From Hexactinellida sp. DTS-2022 (Eukaryota > Porifera > Hexactinellida): a stretch of 64,000 bases of DNA. The notes under the pieces are model-generated. The model had not been told where the DNA came from, made no database searches, and saw only the letters and a list, made by a program, of their open reading frames with translations. The stretch covers positions 620,001 to 684,000 of the forward strand of contig JAPNXP010000004.1 in assembly GCA_028753945.1 (NCBI GenBank), in the 5' to 3' direction. Of this stretch, positions 54,906 to 64,000 are shown in pieces (the stretch's first letter is position 1; every line of letters begins with the position of its first letter). Both the position numbers and the translations under genes were made by a program.

Positions 54906-55287
54906 ACTATATCTATATTATTAAATCTCGATTGTTGTGTGCGTGTTTGTGTGTGTATTTGTTTGTTTGTTTGTATGTCTATCCGGATTGTATCAAATCA
55001 AAGTGATGGGGAAATATAAACCGCAAATAATATTGGAATAGAAACTAACTTTCAAATGTTATAACAGGCAAACAAGTTTGCTAATTTCGAATTTCGTATT
55101 TGTACATTTCTAATATGAATATACTGTATATTGTTGTTGTTTACAAAAATATGTAACAAATTAAGAGAAATTCAAAATCAACCTAGAAGTTAGCTTTCAA
55201 TGTGTATTAGAGGTAAAAAAGTTAAATGTATGGAACTGGTATGAAGGGAAGTTTACTAACTCTATCATCAAATGTTTAGAGAGTGGA
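54906..55287 (+). mobile_element. Helitron-like element downstream of copy 5, truncated
   Basis: atctatattattaaatctcg, (gttt)n, ccggattgtatcaaatca, module as in 47150-47572, ending at caaatgtttagagagtgg, where the copy-4 sister continues into the hairpins. The 3' end is lost. Confidence 0.7.
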
Positions 55288-55800
55288 TGACATTAATTTG
55301 GGTGGTGATTTGATCAGATTCACAAATTGACATGACAATTTTACAAAATTGACATTTTAACTATTTTCGGGGTGTCAACAAATTAACTAGATAATGAGCC
55401 CATTAAATATTTGTTTCTACATACCAAAAAGTGTTTCGAGTTAATAATGCCTGAAAGCAGTTTTGAATTCTACATGCTAGTGTTACTCTTGCTGACAGTT
55501 TCTAAACATTCCTAAATTACTCGATAACTTACAGCAGCAATAAAATTTGTGCCGCCGGTACCACAAGTGGCACATGACAGGAATATACAGGCCACTTCGA
55601 CCAAAGATGGGCCAAAGATTTTGTATAACAAGCTATTAACTAAACTTGAAAAATACTATATTTCAGATTGGTTTGATAAGACACACATGAAATTCGCGAC
55701 ATATTTCCGTCATGTGTCATTTGTGGCACAAATTATCGATTGGTACGAATACTTTCGGGATGTCAGTGTATAATAGTGAACTTGATAGATTTACATATTT
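55288..55800. other. Intergenic stretch, no gene seen
   Basis: AT-rich. An open frame at 55549-55773 overlaps repeated wording (ccacaagtggcacatgac) related to 40410, so it is not supported as a gene. Confidence 0.45.
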
Positions 55801-56321
55801 GGATAGATAATTAAATTATACACCTTATTCAAATCACAAATGTTTAATTTGGCCTAGGTTTGTGACATAATTGGGATGCCAATCTCCTGTATTTCCTCAC
55901 ACTTCAGATTCAGTAAAACTGTTAAATCAATTTCCATTGTTTCAACTTGTAATAATTATATTGACTAGACTTGTTAAATCTTACTCTATTGTTTCAACTT
56001 GCGATAATTATATTGATTTACCTTGTGGATTCGAGCTGGCTTCTATTTAACTGTAGTATTAATAATTTAATATACAATGGATTAAAGCAATTCAAATTAA
56101 ATAAGGAATTTGTTGACTTAACTCAACTCACCGTGGATAACATTGCAAAAATAATGAACTATTTAGTATATAATTTATTATCTATACATAATGAATGAAT
56201 GGCATTAAACTCAAGATGGTTTAATATAGAAATAAACTCCAATTTATGAATCGTTCTTCTGGGTTGTCAACACTTGGTAAATGGGTCTTAAGTCTTAAAG
56301 CATTATTGATATGGCGAATAA

Positions 56322-56439
56322 AATTCAAAATTGCAGCTGTGCAGACAGCATTTTCCTTTGGAGGCACTATTCAATTAACCAACTACCAAAATATAGTGCC
56401 TCCAAAAAGGAAGATGCATCGGCACAGCTGCAATTTTGA
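56322..56439. repeat. Foldback hairpin, copy b
   Basis: ttcaaaattgcagctgtgc ... ggaggcactat / atagtgcctcc ... ggcacagctgcaattttga. Confidence 0.85.
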
Positions 56440-56747
56440 TCTTTTTCCTTCCGTATCCCATCCACAAAACAATATTCTATTAACTAAGAGCCCAAATTTT
56501 CAGGACAGGTTCTCATGGGTTACAGATTGCACCTGGGGTCACGATTTTTTTGGACACATTTTTTAACCTATTTAATACCACAACATGAACAATAAATAGA
56601 GCCCGAATATTAAATTTATATGCATTCGATAGAAAATATATTTCTACACCTTTTCACAGTACACGAATTTTCAAATTGGGTTCCGTTTGTGCCATAATTG
56701 GGGTCCCAATCTCCTGTAATCCTCACACTTAAGTTGTTTCAAAATGT

Positions 56748-56876
56748 AAAAAATCCAAAATCGCAGCTGTGCCGACGCATATTTCTTTGGAGGCGCTATC
56801 TATTGGTGGCTACTGGTTGGGTAATTGAGAGCCTCCAAGGAAATGCAGTCGGCACAGCTGCAATTTTGGATTTTTT
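56748..56876. repeat. Foldback hairpin, copy c
   Basis: aaaatccaaaatcgcagctg ... ggaggcgctatc / gagagcctccaagg ... cagctgcaattttggatttt. Confidence 0.85.
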
Positions 56877-57060
56877 CGCCATCTCACCATCACGTCAGGG
56901 TGTCATGACACATTTGTCAAGTGGTCACGAGCTACAAGGAACGATTGGTAATTTGTAAGCTTATCTCTGCGATTGAATAGAAGCCAGCTCAAATTCACAA
57001 GTTAAATCAATATAATTATTGCAAGTTGAAGCAATAGTGTAAGATTTAACAAGTTGAATC

Positions 57061-57658
57061 CAAGGGAGGTGTTGGTTAACCGATCCGAGGCTACGGTTAC
57101 AATTCGATTTCTCGCCACGGTTAACCGGTTAACCGCCCGTCCTACTCAATACAATAAATCCTATATAAATATTTGATTATACAGTTGAAATCGGGTTTTT
57201 TTGCCCCCAAAATGCACAACAAAAGGAGGCAAAAAAACCCAATAAGCAAAAAAACCCGATGGAAAACACATTAAGATATCACATTTTTGCACGACAAAAG
57301 GAGGAAAAAAAACCCAATAAGCAAAAAAACCCGTGGCAAAAAACCCCGATTTCGACTGTACTACAGAATAAGACTCAGCTGTATAAAGTATAACCGCATA
57401 AGTATATTAATTGATACATTTCGTGCCTTAGGTAAATTTAGATCAATGTTATCTAAGAAAATGTATTAAGTGGTGATGATAAATGGATTTAAGTCTACAT
57501 ATTCTGATAAAATAAAAATTTTTGAATACTTTATACATTAATTTCCCAATAACTCTGCTTATATCCAACATACCGGTTAACTGGTTAATAAAATCTCTAA
57601 CCGTTAACCGATGTCAGCAACGGTTAACCGGTTAGCCGGTTAACCGAATCCAGCCTTG
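57061..57658. mobile_element. hAT-type MITE with GGTTAACCGG palindromes
   Basis: Ends caagggaggtgttggttaac and ggttaaccgaatccagccttg-like (stops at ccttg). ttgaatc flanks both sides (57054-57060, 57659-57665), 7 bp plus a shared g. Clusters of ggttaaccggttaacc lie inside both ends. It hosts the pogo-type MITE 57182-57358. Confidence 0.82.
57182..57358. mobile_element. pogo-like MITE with TA duplication, nested
   Basis: cagttgaaatcgggtttttt and aaaaaccccgatttcgactg inverted, in TA dinucleotides (57180-57181, 57359-57360). The inside holds a direct repeat (caaaaggagg ... aacccaataagcaaaaaaac) twice. Confidence 0.88.
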
Positions 57659-58032
57659 TTGAATCAATATAATTATTACAAGTTGAAACAATAAAATCAG
57701 ATTTGACACTTTCAATTGAACTGAAGTGTTAGTATACAAAGGAAATTTGCAACTCAATTGTTGCACAAACTAAGTCTAAATTGAAAATTCGTGCACTGTG
57801 AAAAGGTGTAGAATATAAATCTCTATCCAAATATGTAAATTATATGAAGCTCACTATTTATTATTTAATGTTATGAAGTATAATTAGATTAAATAGGTGT
57901 TAAAATTATTGGATCAAAAATCGCTACCCCAGGTGCAAATTAGACGGTAACTCCGCACCTACATGCCAAGTTTTAGCCCTCAATGTATACAGATGTGGCC
58001 AGGGCACCTGCTACGGAGAAATATAAATAATA

Positions 58033-58158
58033 AAAAAATCCAAAATTGCAGCCTGTGCCGACGCATGTTCCTTTGGTGGCACTATATTTTGTTGGTTGTT
58101 TATTATAGTGCCTCCAAAGGAACATGCTGTCGGCACAGCCTGCAATTTTGGATTTTTT
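58033..58158. repeat. Foldback hairpin, copy d
   Basis: aaaatccaaaattgcagcct ... cctttggtggcactata / tatagtgcctccaaagg ... aggaacatgctgtcggcaca and cagcctgcaattttggattt. This is the most perfect arm pair of the five; the pair is about 58 bp long each. Confidence 0.88.
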
Positions 58159-58899
58159 TTCGCACAGTCATCAACGCCCAAGGTGTGAAGAACCATTTGT
58201 TAATTGGTCGGAGTCACAAGGAACGATTGTTGAATTTGAAGTTTTTTTCTATCATAAACCATCTAGAGTTTAATGCCATTCATTCATTATGTATTGATAA
58301 TAAATTATATTATTAGTTATATATTATAGCAATGTTATCCACGGTGAGTTGAGTAAAGTCAACAAATTCCTTATATAAATTAATTTAATTTAATCCATTG
58401 TATAGTAATACTACAATTAATTAGAAGCCAGCTGCAATTTATAAGTTAAATCAATTTAATTATCGCAATTTGAAACAATAGAGTAGGATTTAACAAGTAA
58501 ATCAATATAGTTAATACAGGTTGAAACAATAGAATTAGATTCAATATAAGTATTACAAGTTGAAACAATGGAAATTGATTTAACAGTTTTACTGAATCTG
58601 AAGTGTGAGGAAACACAGGGGATTGGCACCCCAATAATGGCACAAACCTAGGCTAAATTGAATATTTGTGATTTGCCAAAAGGTGTAGAATGTATTTCTC
58701 TATCCGTACATGTAAATTTTATCAAGCTCAATATTAATTATTTCATGTTATGAGCCATAATTAGTTTAAATAGGTGTTGAAATCATTTGATAAAATATCG
58801 TAACCCCAGGTGCAAATTAAACGGTCACTCCGCAACTACATGCCAAGTTTCAGCCCTCAATCTATACAGGTGTGGTCAGGGCACCTGCTACGGAGAAAT

Positions 58900-59024
58900 A
58901 AAAATCCAAAATTGCAGCCTGTGCCGACGCATTTTCCTTTGCAGACACTTCATATGGTGGTTGGGTAACTAGTGGTGCTTCCAAAGTGCACTACTTTCGC
59001 ACAGGCTGCAATTTTGGATTTTTT
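58900..59024. repeat. Foldback hairpin, copy e
   Basis: aaaatccaaaattgcagcct ... gcagacactt / agtggtgcttccaaag ... cacaggctgcaattttggat. The loop side is more diverged than in copy d. Confidence 0.82.
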
Positions 59025-59474
59025 GTATTGTCATCATCACTATAAGGTGTTAAACCATTTCAGAATGGTGTATCTGTTGAAATGTCCCTTAATGTGTCGG
59101 AGGTTTCCTTTTAGCCTACTTTATTTGAGAGATATTCTAGTTTTCGCATGAATATAATAGATGATGAGTCAGCCTTTTTATGTGGGTGGTGAGTCATCAT
59201 TATACTTGAACCAACACTTTAGAAACATCGAATTCGCAAAATTGTAAAACACATTTTTTTGACGATGTCATCATCACCTCAAGGTGTCAAGAACCACTTG
59301 TATAGGTGGTACGTGGCATAAGTTCCATTTGATAAATTGAAAGTTTGTTTCTATCTTGTATCATTTCTGAGATTAATGATATTTAATTAATTAGAATAAA
59401 TAATTATTTAATATATTAATAATTTAACACCATTATTATGTACAGTTAAGGTGTTACACCCTTCATTTTTCGAC

Positions 59475-59690
59475 ACTCGACGACCTAATGTTTTGATTGC
59501 ATATTTGGATACTACTAAGTATTCTAAGATATCCCTGGAAATATTAGAGTTCTAGTATGTATACGTATATCCATAGTTATGAACTATGCAACTTTCACTA
59601 CAGTACTAATCCATACTAGCGGAGAATTGAATTTTCAACTTTTATTATATATTTTTTCCCGAAACATGTCAATTATAAATTATACCTAGG
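59475..59690. repeat. Repeat shared with the integrase-bearing element
   Basis: cgacgacctaatgttttg, aagatatccctggaaatatt and catgtcaattataaattata in the same order as 19097-19340; no integrase beside it. It ends close to the 3' end of the bHLH exon. Confidence 0.75.
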
Positions 59691-59748
59691 TCGATTATCA
59701 AGTATCAACCGCATCAGAATTTCAAAATTCCTCCGTCTTTCCCTACTA

Positions 59749-60111
59749 TCATGAATTCGTATTTTTATTTAGTGAAATCTTAGAGGCTAGTTTAGTTTGC
59801 ATTACACTAATTACAGCTGCCGCTTGCTCAATAGTCTCTACTTTTGTCTGTGGACGTTGATGTGTATGGGAGCAGCAAACATCCCCCAAATCTTGTAAAG
59901 CCCGATTGATTTCGCGCAACCTTTTACGTTCTCTCTCGTTATTTCGTTTTCTCTGCTCCTTCCTCTTCTGACTCCTGGAGCCCCTCTGAGGGTCGGCGGG
60001 TTCCGAATAGAGGTCAGGGAATTCTCTGGAGAGACAGTCGAATTGAGGCTGCGCGGTCTGGGTCTGTTGGGGGGAAGCGATAGAATGTGTAGACTCTTGA
60101 GTAGCAGTTGT
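59749..60111 (-). CDS. Last exon of an E-protein-like (class I) bHLH transcription factor
   Basis: On the minus strand the frame is open from 60174 to the TGA at 59749-59751. It has no ATG, so it is an internal or last exon. A fair acceptor (tttatccgtctcag) puts the exon start at 60111, giving 120 aa. A proline/glutamine-rich stretch is followed by a complete bHLH at about 59785-59960: basic KRNNERERKRLREIN, helix 1 ALQDLGDVCC, loop HTHQ, then RPQTKVETIEQAAAVISVM. The INxAxxxLGxxC and PQTK signatures are those of E-proteins (daughterless, TCF3/4/12), not of tissue-specific class II bHLHs. It would bind E-boxes as a dimer. The tail after helix 2 is short and lacks the usual conserved extension. 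Upstream exons are not established; the GC-rich frame at 60228-60935 is a candidate. Confidence 0.72.
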   Translation of the reverse strand, partial: TTATQESTHSIASPQQTQTAQPQFDCLSREFPDLYSEPADPQRGSRSQKRKEQRKRNNERERKRLREINRALQDLGDVCCSHTHQRPQTKVETIEQAAAVISVMQTKLASKISLNKNTNS

Positions 60112-60129
60112 CTGAGACGGATAAACTAA

Positions 60130-60310
60130 GTCATCTAGACAGTTATGGCGCTGTGGATGGTCCGACCGGACCAGTTATGGCGCCACGGATGGTCCGGGGG
60201 GGACGATATATGGCGAAGGGGGACCAATTATGGCGCTGTGGATGGTCCGACGGACCAATTATGGCGCCATGGATGGTCCGGCCGGACCAACTTTAAGGGG
60301 GACCATATAT
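60130..60310. repeat. Degenerate tandem repeat (atggtccg / ggaccaatta)
   Basis: Four to five units of about 40 bp built from gcgcc(a/t)(c/t)ggatggtccg and gaccaattatgg, with gtccgaccggac palindromes. It lies between the bHLH exon and the GC-rich frame, so it would sit in an intron if they are one gene. Confidence 0.7.
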
Positions 60311-60935
60311 GGCATGACAGCTGCACGGCGGGAAGCGAGTGGGAGGGGCGCACCAGCAGGCGGGGAGGCGCCCTCACTTCCCCTCCCAGACAACGCTGCT
60401 GGTGAATAGGAATGACCAAGTGCGCATTGTCCGATAGACTGGCCAGCTCCAACACTCGTCTCCGCTCCAGGAGAGAGGCGTACCTCTCTTCCTACTCCGG
60501 ACTCTGCCGCGCATTCCTAGCGGCATCTCTGTTGCCAGGGTCTCTGTCCCAGTGGAAGAGCTCCTGTCTGGCGCGGGGGACAGGGGACCCCTCCCTGTGC
60601 GAGCGCCGTCTCAGGTACGCATCCAGATTCGCCTCCCACTCGGGGGTAGGCTGCGCCAGGAACTCGCCGGTCAGCTGGACAGGCGAGAGCTCCGTCTCTG
60701 AGAGGGGGTCGGCGCCAGGGCCCCGACCCTCCTCTTGCTGCTGCCGCATCAGCTGACGCAGCTGCGATCTCTTCGCGGTGTACTTCTCCAGCAGCAGCTG
60801 TTTAGCTGTCGGGCCGCGGTGTCTATCCGGGAGAACTCTCCCCCCTCTCCATCCGTCCGACTCTCGGACTCGATGCATGTCTCGATGCATGTCTTCGCAA
60901 AGTATTATTTCTGTTCTAAATGGTTCAAAGTGCAT
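60228..60935 (-). CDS. GC-rich unidentified frame with one in-frame TAG
   Basis: Minus strand: 147 codons from ATG at 60935 to a TAG at 60492-60494. The same frame then continues openly to 60228 (EERYASLLERRRVLELASLS and beyond). Content is Arg/Gln/Glu-rich with likely helices (LLLEKYTAKRSQLRQLMRQQ; ELFHWDRDPGNRDAARNA). No known domain. Base composition is far more GC-rich than the surroundings, typical of constrained coding or of foreign DNA. It could be an upstream exon of the bHLH gene, a separate gene, or a young pseudogene. The codon-like continuity across the stop argues that the TAG is recent or an error. Confidence 0.4.
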
Positions 60936-61084
60936 ACCAACAATGTAACTTCAACCAGAATTGGAACTCAACTCCTATTTGCACCGGCGCGGTGTAAGCG
61001 CGTTTTAGGTATCCAGCGATTTAGGACCCCTTGTCCCTAAAGTCCTAGCGTTTTAGGGACCCAGTCCCCATATCGATAGTGTTT

Positions 61085-61146
61085 TAATGGTGAGAATAAG
61101 ACCGCGAAGCGGTTTATTCTCATCTTTAAACCATTATTATGGAGAG
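61085..61146. repeat. Palindrome related to 51367-51455
   Basis: ggtgagaataagaccgc-gaa-gcggtttattctcatc followed by taaaccattattatggagag. The outer left arm is missing. Likely a piece of a Helitron-like element. Confidence 0.7.
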
Positions 61147-61149
61147 ATT

Positions 61150-62409
61150 ACACCCAAAGTTAGTAAATTAATTTGCAATACAATTTACTGAAATTATTAA
61201 TTGAGATGTCACTCAAAAATGTGTTTGCATTTGAGTGATTTGACAACTCGATTATACATTGTCTACGCACATTTTCGTCTAAAATTGTTACAGGGATAAT
61301 TTTTAGGGGAGATATAGGAACAACTCCAGATAGGATAGCAAGTGAAGTGCATTCGGGTTGCTGACTGGGTGAATCATAAATTACGACATCGCTAGAGGAG
61401 GAAAAATCTTGATAATTATCCCTTGAATCGGGTTCTTTTGTGAGAGTGTGTTGGAGACCGATCACGCAAAGTTGGTGAATTATATTCATCCTTTTTAGAA
61501 TAAAACTTAACCCCTACTAACTACAATCAAACTATTTTAACAGTGTATGAATTCAATATTATCAAATGTATTTTAGTAAAATGAGGATGGAAATATTAGT
61601 AGAGGTAGTCTGGTAGCAAAATGTACTGTCAGGCTACTTCAAAGGGAACCTGTACATTAGCCTTGTTCGTACTAAGGTTAATCAGGGCTGTATCTAGCTC
61701 TAAGAGCTCCACATACCTTAGGTGATGTAGATTTTTCAATCGCGCACCCAAATTTACCAAAAATCCCAAAAATATTATTAAAAATACTCTGAACCGCGCG
61801 CACCCTCAGTAATACCTAATTTCACGCACTCTTTCTGATTTTTCTTAAAATCACGCAATAAATACCTTAATATATAGTGGAGGCCGCTTAACGGGTGCTG
61901 TACGTTTATTCGGTTATCCCGATTAACCGATGTTTACAAATAAACTATTAGATACGAATTCGTTTCCAAACTTAACCCCGATTAACAGAATTTCCCGTTT
62001 ATCTGTTTAACGCAATACTAGTTCCCAAAGCAGAGTTGCAATTTATTCATCATACCTGATTCTATAATTTCTATTATGTTATTACATTCATCATATATTA
62101 AATATTTTTCTAAATTTAGGATTTCTTTATGTCGGTCAATAGACTCAGTACCTTTTCTAAGGATATTTTCAGACACTTGCAAGTTGCAAGATCACTGTTT
62201 AACATTTAAAAAATCACTTTTATGAAGCTGGTTTATATATTGAAAAGGTGTTGGCCGGTATATAAGTAAGCCCATAAATTTATGAGTAAATTATTTGAAA
62301 CAGCCCTACTCAAAGACCATGGATTATACTTTAATAATAACATATGATGTAACAGAGCATTCAGTTTATCAAATAAATCTACAACTCTAACTCTATAAAC
62401 TGAGCTGAG
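61150..62409. other. Intergenic stretch between the GC-rich frame and EMC7
   Basis: A minus-strand open frame (61160-61489, 109 aa) shows no domain. A pogo-like edge (cagtggaggccgcttaacgg-like, 61873) occurs without a clear partner. Downstream of EMC7 on its strand, ATTAAA (plus tttaat at about 62329) could serve as polyadenylation signal. Confidence 0.5.
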
Positions 62410-63096
62410 TTAATTCTTCTTCTTCTTAGCTACTTTCTTAACCTCCTTACTGGCCTGTCCACCTCCAAACCAGGAAGTGAATAGGTCGGCCAATTCAGGC
62501 ATTTTATCCTTTCCGCTCTGTAGTTTCTGCATTGAGTCTTCCATGTCTTTCTGTGCGTTGGGATCCATTGAGCCCATCAGCTTCGGTAGGATTAGCATTA
62601 GAGCAGCCGGCAGCACTAACATTAGCACCATAGGGTTCATTAGAATACTGGAAAGGTTCCAAGGTTGTTTCTGTTCGAAATAATCCTTGGTCCGCTCGGG
62701 TGTTAGAATCAACGGATACACTAGGGATGAGTCTTGGCTAACGTGATTAGGCTTTACCAGATCTAAGCGACGGGCCCTTATATGATCGTTTTTGGGGTTT
62801 ATATCGATTCTCACTAAGGGAAACTCAAATTTGGGACAATTAACTTCAAGGACAAATGATCCTGAAGGGAGATTTGATATTACAAAACTACCATCACTTC
62901 TTAAAAACCCATAACGACTACCAACTGTAACCTGAGTGTTTTGGAAAAGTTCTTTTAGATCGAGTCCTTTTGGTAATGAAGAGAATACGAGTTCTCCTTT
63001 TATTTGATAAAGCTTGTTGCCTTTTATGACGTCATCTCCTTGTGTGCAGTAGAGTATGGAAAATAGGAATAATAGAATCTGATAGGTATGTGACAT
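62410..63096 (-). CDS. EMC7: ER membrane protein complex subunit 7
   Basis: 228 aa, single exon, ATG at 63096. Signal peptide about 1-20 (ILLFLFSILYCTQG). A luminal beta-sandwich domain (about 25-145) has the family wording GELVFSSLP, VTVGSRYGFLRSDGSFVISNLPSGSFVLEV and LVYPLILTPERTKDYFEQKQPW. One membrane segment lies at about 154-172 (NPMVLMLVLPAALMLILPKL), then a cytosolic lysine-rich tail. The length equals that of animal EMC7 (about 240 aa). The complex inserts tail-anchored and multipass proteins into the ER membrane. The gene is intronless here. Its upstream side is occupied by a MITE starting 28 bp before the ATG (63124). Confidence 0.95.
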   Translation of the reverse strand: MSHTYQILLFLFSILYCTQGDDVIKGNKLYQIKGELVFSSLPKGLDLKELFQNTQVTVGSRYGFLRSDGSFVISNLPSGSFVLEVNCPKFEFPLVRIDINPKNDHIRARRLDLVKPNHVSQDSSLVYPLILTPERTKDYFEQKQPWNLSSILMNPMVLMLVLPAALMLILPKLMGSMDPNAQKDMEDSMQKLQSGKDKMPELADLFTSWFGGGQASKEVKKVAKKKKN

Positions 63097-63123
63097 TATT
63101 TGCTAAAATTATTAATGGAAATA

Positions 63124-63455
63124 CAGTAGAAACTCGTTAGTACGAACACCAGGCGACCGTCAAATTGCGTTCAACTTTCCGGGTTTTGGACTAATCAATT
63201 TCATTTGTATTGAAAGCCTTTGAAAAGGGCATTGAATTACAGTGAACTCCCGTTATAACTAAGTCGGATATAACGAAATGGAGATTTTTCCCCAGAGCAC
63301 TAAATGTATTAATTATTATCCGCTTATAACGAATATCTGGATATAACGAAGGAATTTACAGGTCCCAATCACTTTGCTATAAAGAGAGTTCAATGTAGTC
63401 TTCGTACTAACCAGAATTTCGTATTTACCACGTTCATACTAACGAGGTTCTACTG
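63124..63455. mobile_element. pogo-like MITE with TA duplication, host
   Basis: cagtagaaactcgttagtac and inverted actaacgaggttctactg, within TA (63122-63123, 63456-63457). It contains a second complete MITE (63240-63395). It lies directly upstream of EMC7. Confidence 0.9.
63240..63395. mobile_element. pogo-like MITE nested in another
   Basis: cagtgaactcccgttataac and inverted gctataaagagagttcaatg, within TA (63238-63239, 63396-63397). Inside, ggatataacgaa occurs twice. Confidence 0.9.
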
Positions 63456-63630
63456 TATGCACATAAATTAAAGAGTTGTCAATTTGTTCACTAAGAAAAC
63501 GTAATTCCATCAGACAATATTCATATAGAATGTAATTAATAAGTTATGTTTTAACTGAAGGAATAAATTGTACTAATAGACAATGGATTTGTAACATGTA
63601 TTTCAGTTGACAAATATCCATGGTCTTGTA

Positions 63631-63959
63631 CAGCGATTCCCAACTTAATTCAACCGTGGACCCCCTATAGTAAATACAAATAACTTATATAGAGCTGAGC
63701 TCTAGTAGAGTTCAGTTTTTCAGTATGTGTATTCAGGCACTGAGAAAGGTCAATTTTCCCAGAGTTTGAAATTGACCTTTGAAAGTAAGCCTGGGTTTTA
63801 GTATGGGAAAAAATCTGAACTCTAACAGAGCTCAGCTCTATATAAGGATTCTCTAGTAAATAATAGACATTAGACATTATGTGGACCCCCTCCCATTGAC
63901 CGTAATACATCTTTAGGACACCCTACAGCCTTTCGTGTAACCCAGGTTGGGGACAACTG
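63631..63959. mobile_element. hAT-type MITE with 8-bp TSD, host
   Basis: cagcgattcccaactta and inverted ccaggttggggacaactg; flanks gtcttgta (63623-63630) and gtctagta (63960-63967), 7 of 8 matching. Interrupted by the MULE-type MITE. Confidence 0.85.
63677..63853. mobile_element. MULE-type MITE, 9-bp TSD, copy 2
   Basis: Inverted ends as in 32436-32614 (cttatatagagctgagctct; agagctcagctctatataag). Exact 9-bp duplication tagtaaata at 63668-63676 and 63854-63862, which also shows that it entered the hAT-type MITE. Confidence 0.95.
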
Positions 63960-64000
63960 GTCTAGTAAATACAATTGGTATTTGATTATTATAATTATAT

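Larger units (their letters stand above)
55800..59460. repeat. Cluster of inverted foldback repeats
   Basis: 55860-56240 is repeated in reverse at about 58260-58660 (gccaatctcctgtatttcct, gtggataacattgc, gaagccagct), and further partial copies occur at 56985-57060 and 58640-59460. Each unit carries one long hairpin, and (aagttgaaacaata...aaatcaatataatta) words repeat inside. A hAT-type MITE with a nested pogo-type MITE separates the arms. No gene. Confidence 0.72.

Noticed and set aside
55549..55773. 74-codon frame downstream of gene copy 5
   Set aside because: It overlaps wording repeated near 40410 and shows no domain or splice context.
61160..61489. 109-aa minus-strand frame near the GC-rich frame
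   Set aside because: No domain, AT-rich composition like the background, and it overlaps repeat-like sequence; not supportable as a gene.

Overview
The window is animal nuclear DNA: AT-rich, with split genes whose introns are tiny (61, 139 and 69 bp in the one multi-exon gene), animal genes (a copper type II monooxygenase, ER membrane complex subunit 7 and an E-protein-like bHLH exon) and an extremely dense, layered load of DNA transposons. Nothing is prokaryotic. A compact non-bilaterian genome such as a sponge would fit, but the sequence alone does not fix the phylum.

Host genes. (1) Five intact, intronless, same-strand copies of a single-pass type II membrane protein with a DGD motif, probably a Golgi/ER glycosyltransferase-like family, start at 2450, 11726, 26012, 45857 and 53624. 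Copies 1-3 share one type of flanking DNA and copies 4-5 another. (2) A DBH/MOXD1-like monooxygenase of 630 aa in four exons lies at 35382-37543 with all six expected copper ligands. (3) EMC7 lies at 62410-63096 on the minus strand. (4) A bHLH exon resembling class I E-proteins (daughterless/TCF4) lies at 59749-60111, minus strand. Just upstream of it is a GC-rich unidentified reading frame broken by one in-frame stop (60228-60935).

Mobile DNA fills most of the rest. There are three substantial MULE transposase relics and one fragment. Two of them (13396-15290 and 28078-31960) carry the same unusual extra module, a C-terminal RING finger with MDM2-type zinc-ligand spacing. A hAT transposon sits inside the second, and a MITE plus a Helitron-like element split the third. 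There is also a decayed element with a retroviral-type integrase (17919-19099) and an OTU-protease-like reading frame (21084-22530), and a Ty3/gypsy-type relic in the order pol-LTR-gag. Many Helitron-like non-autonomous copies share a 3' end with three consecutive hairpins. Numerous MITEs have readable target-site duplications: hAT 8 bp, MULE-type 9 bp, pogo-type TA, and one family of 6 bp.

Layout. 0-9.6 kb: satellites, gene copy 1, MITE nests. 9.6-15.3 kb: gene copy 2 and the first RING-bearing MULE. 15.3-24.3 kb: MITEs, integrase and OTU relics. 24.3-27.3 kb: gene copy 3. 28-33.6 kb: nested MULE/hAT/MITE/Helitron complex. 35-37.5 kb: monooxygenase. 37.9-44.6 kb: TIR element, Helitrons, gypsy relic. 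44.6-55.3 kb: gene copies 4 and 5, separated by a dual-frame tandem repeat and repeats. 55.8-59.5 kb: inverted foldback repeats. 59.7-64 kb: bHLH exon, GC-rich frame, EMC7 and nested MITEs. The host genes show no sign of acting together in one pathway; the main local theme is tandem amplification of the membrane-protein family next to Helitron-like DNA.
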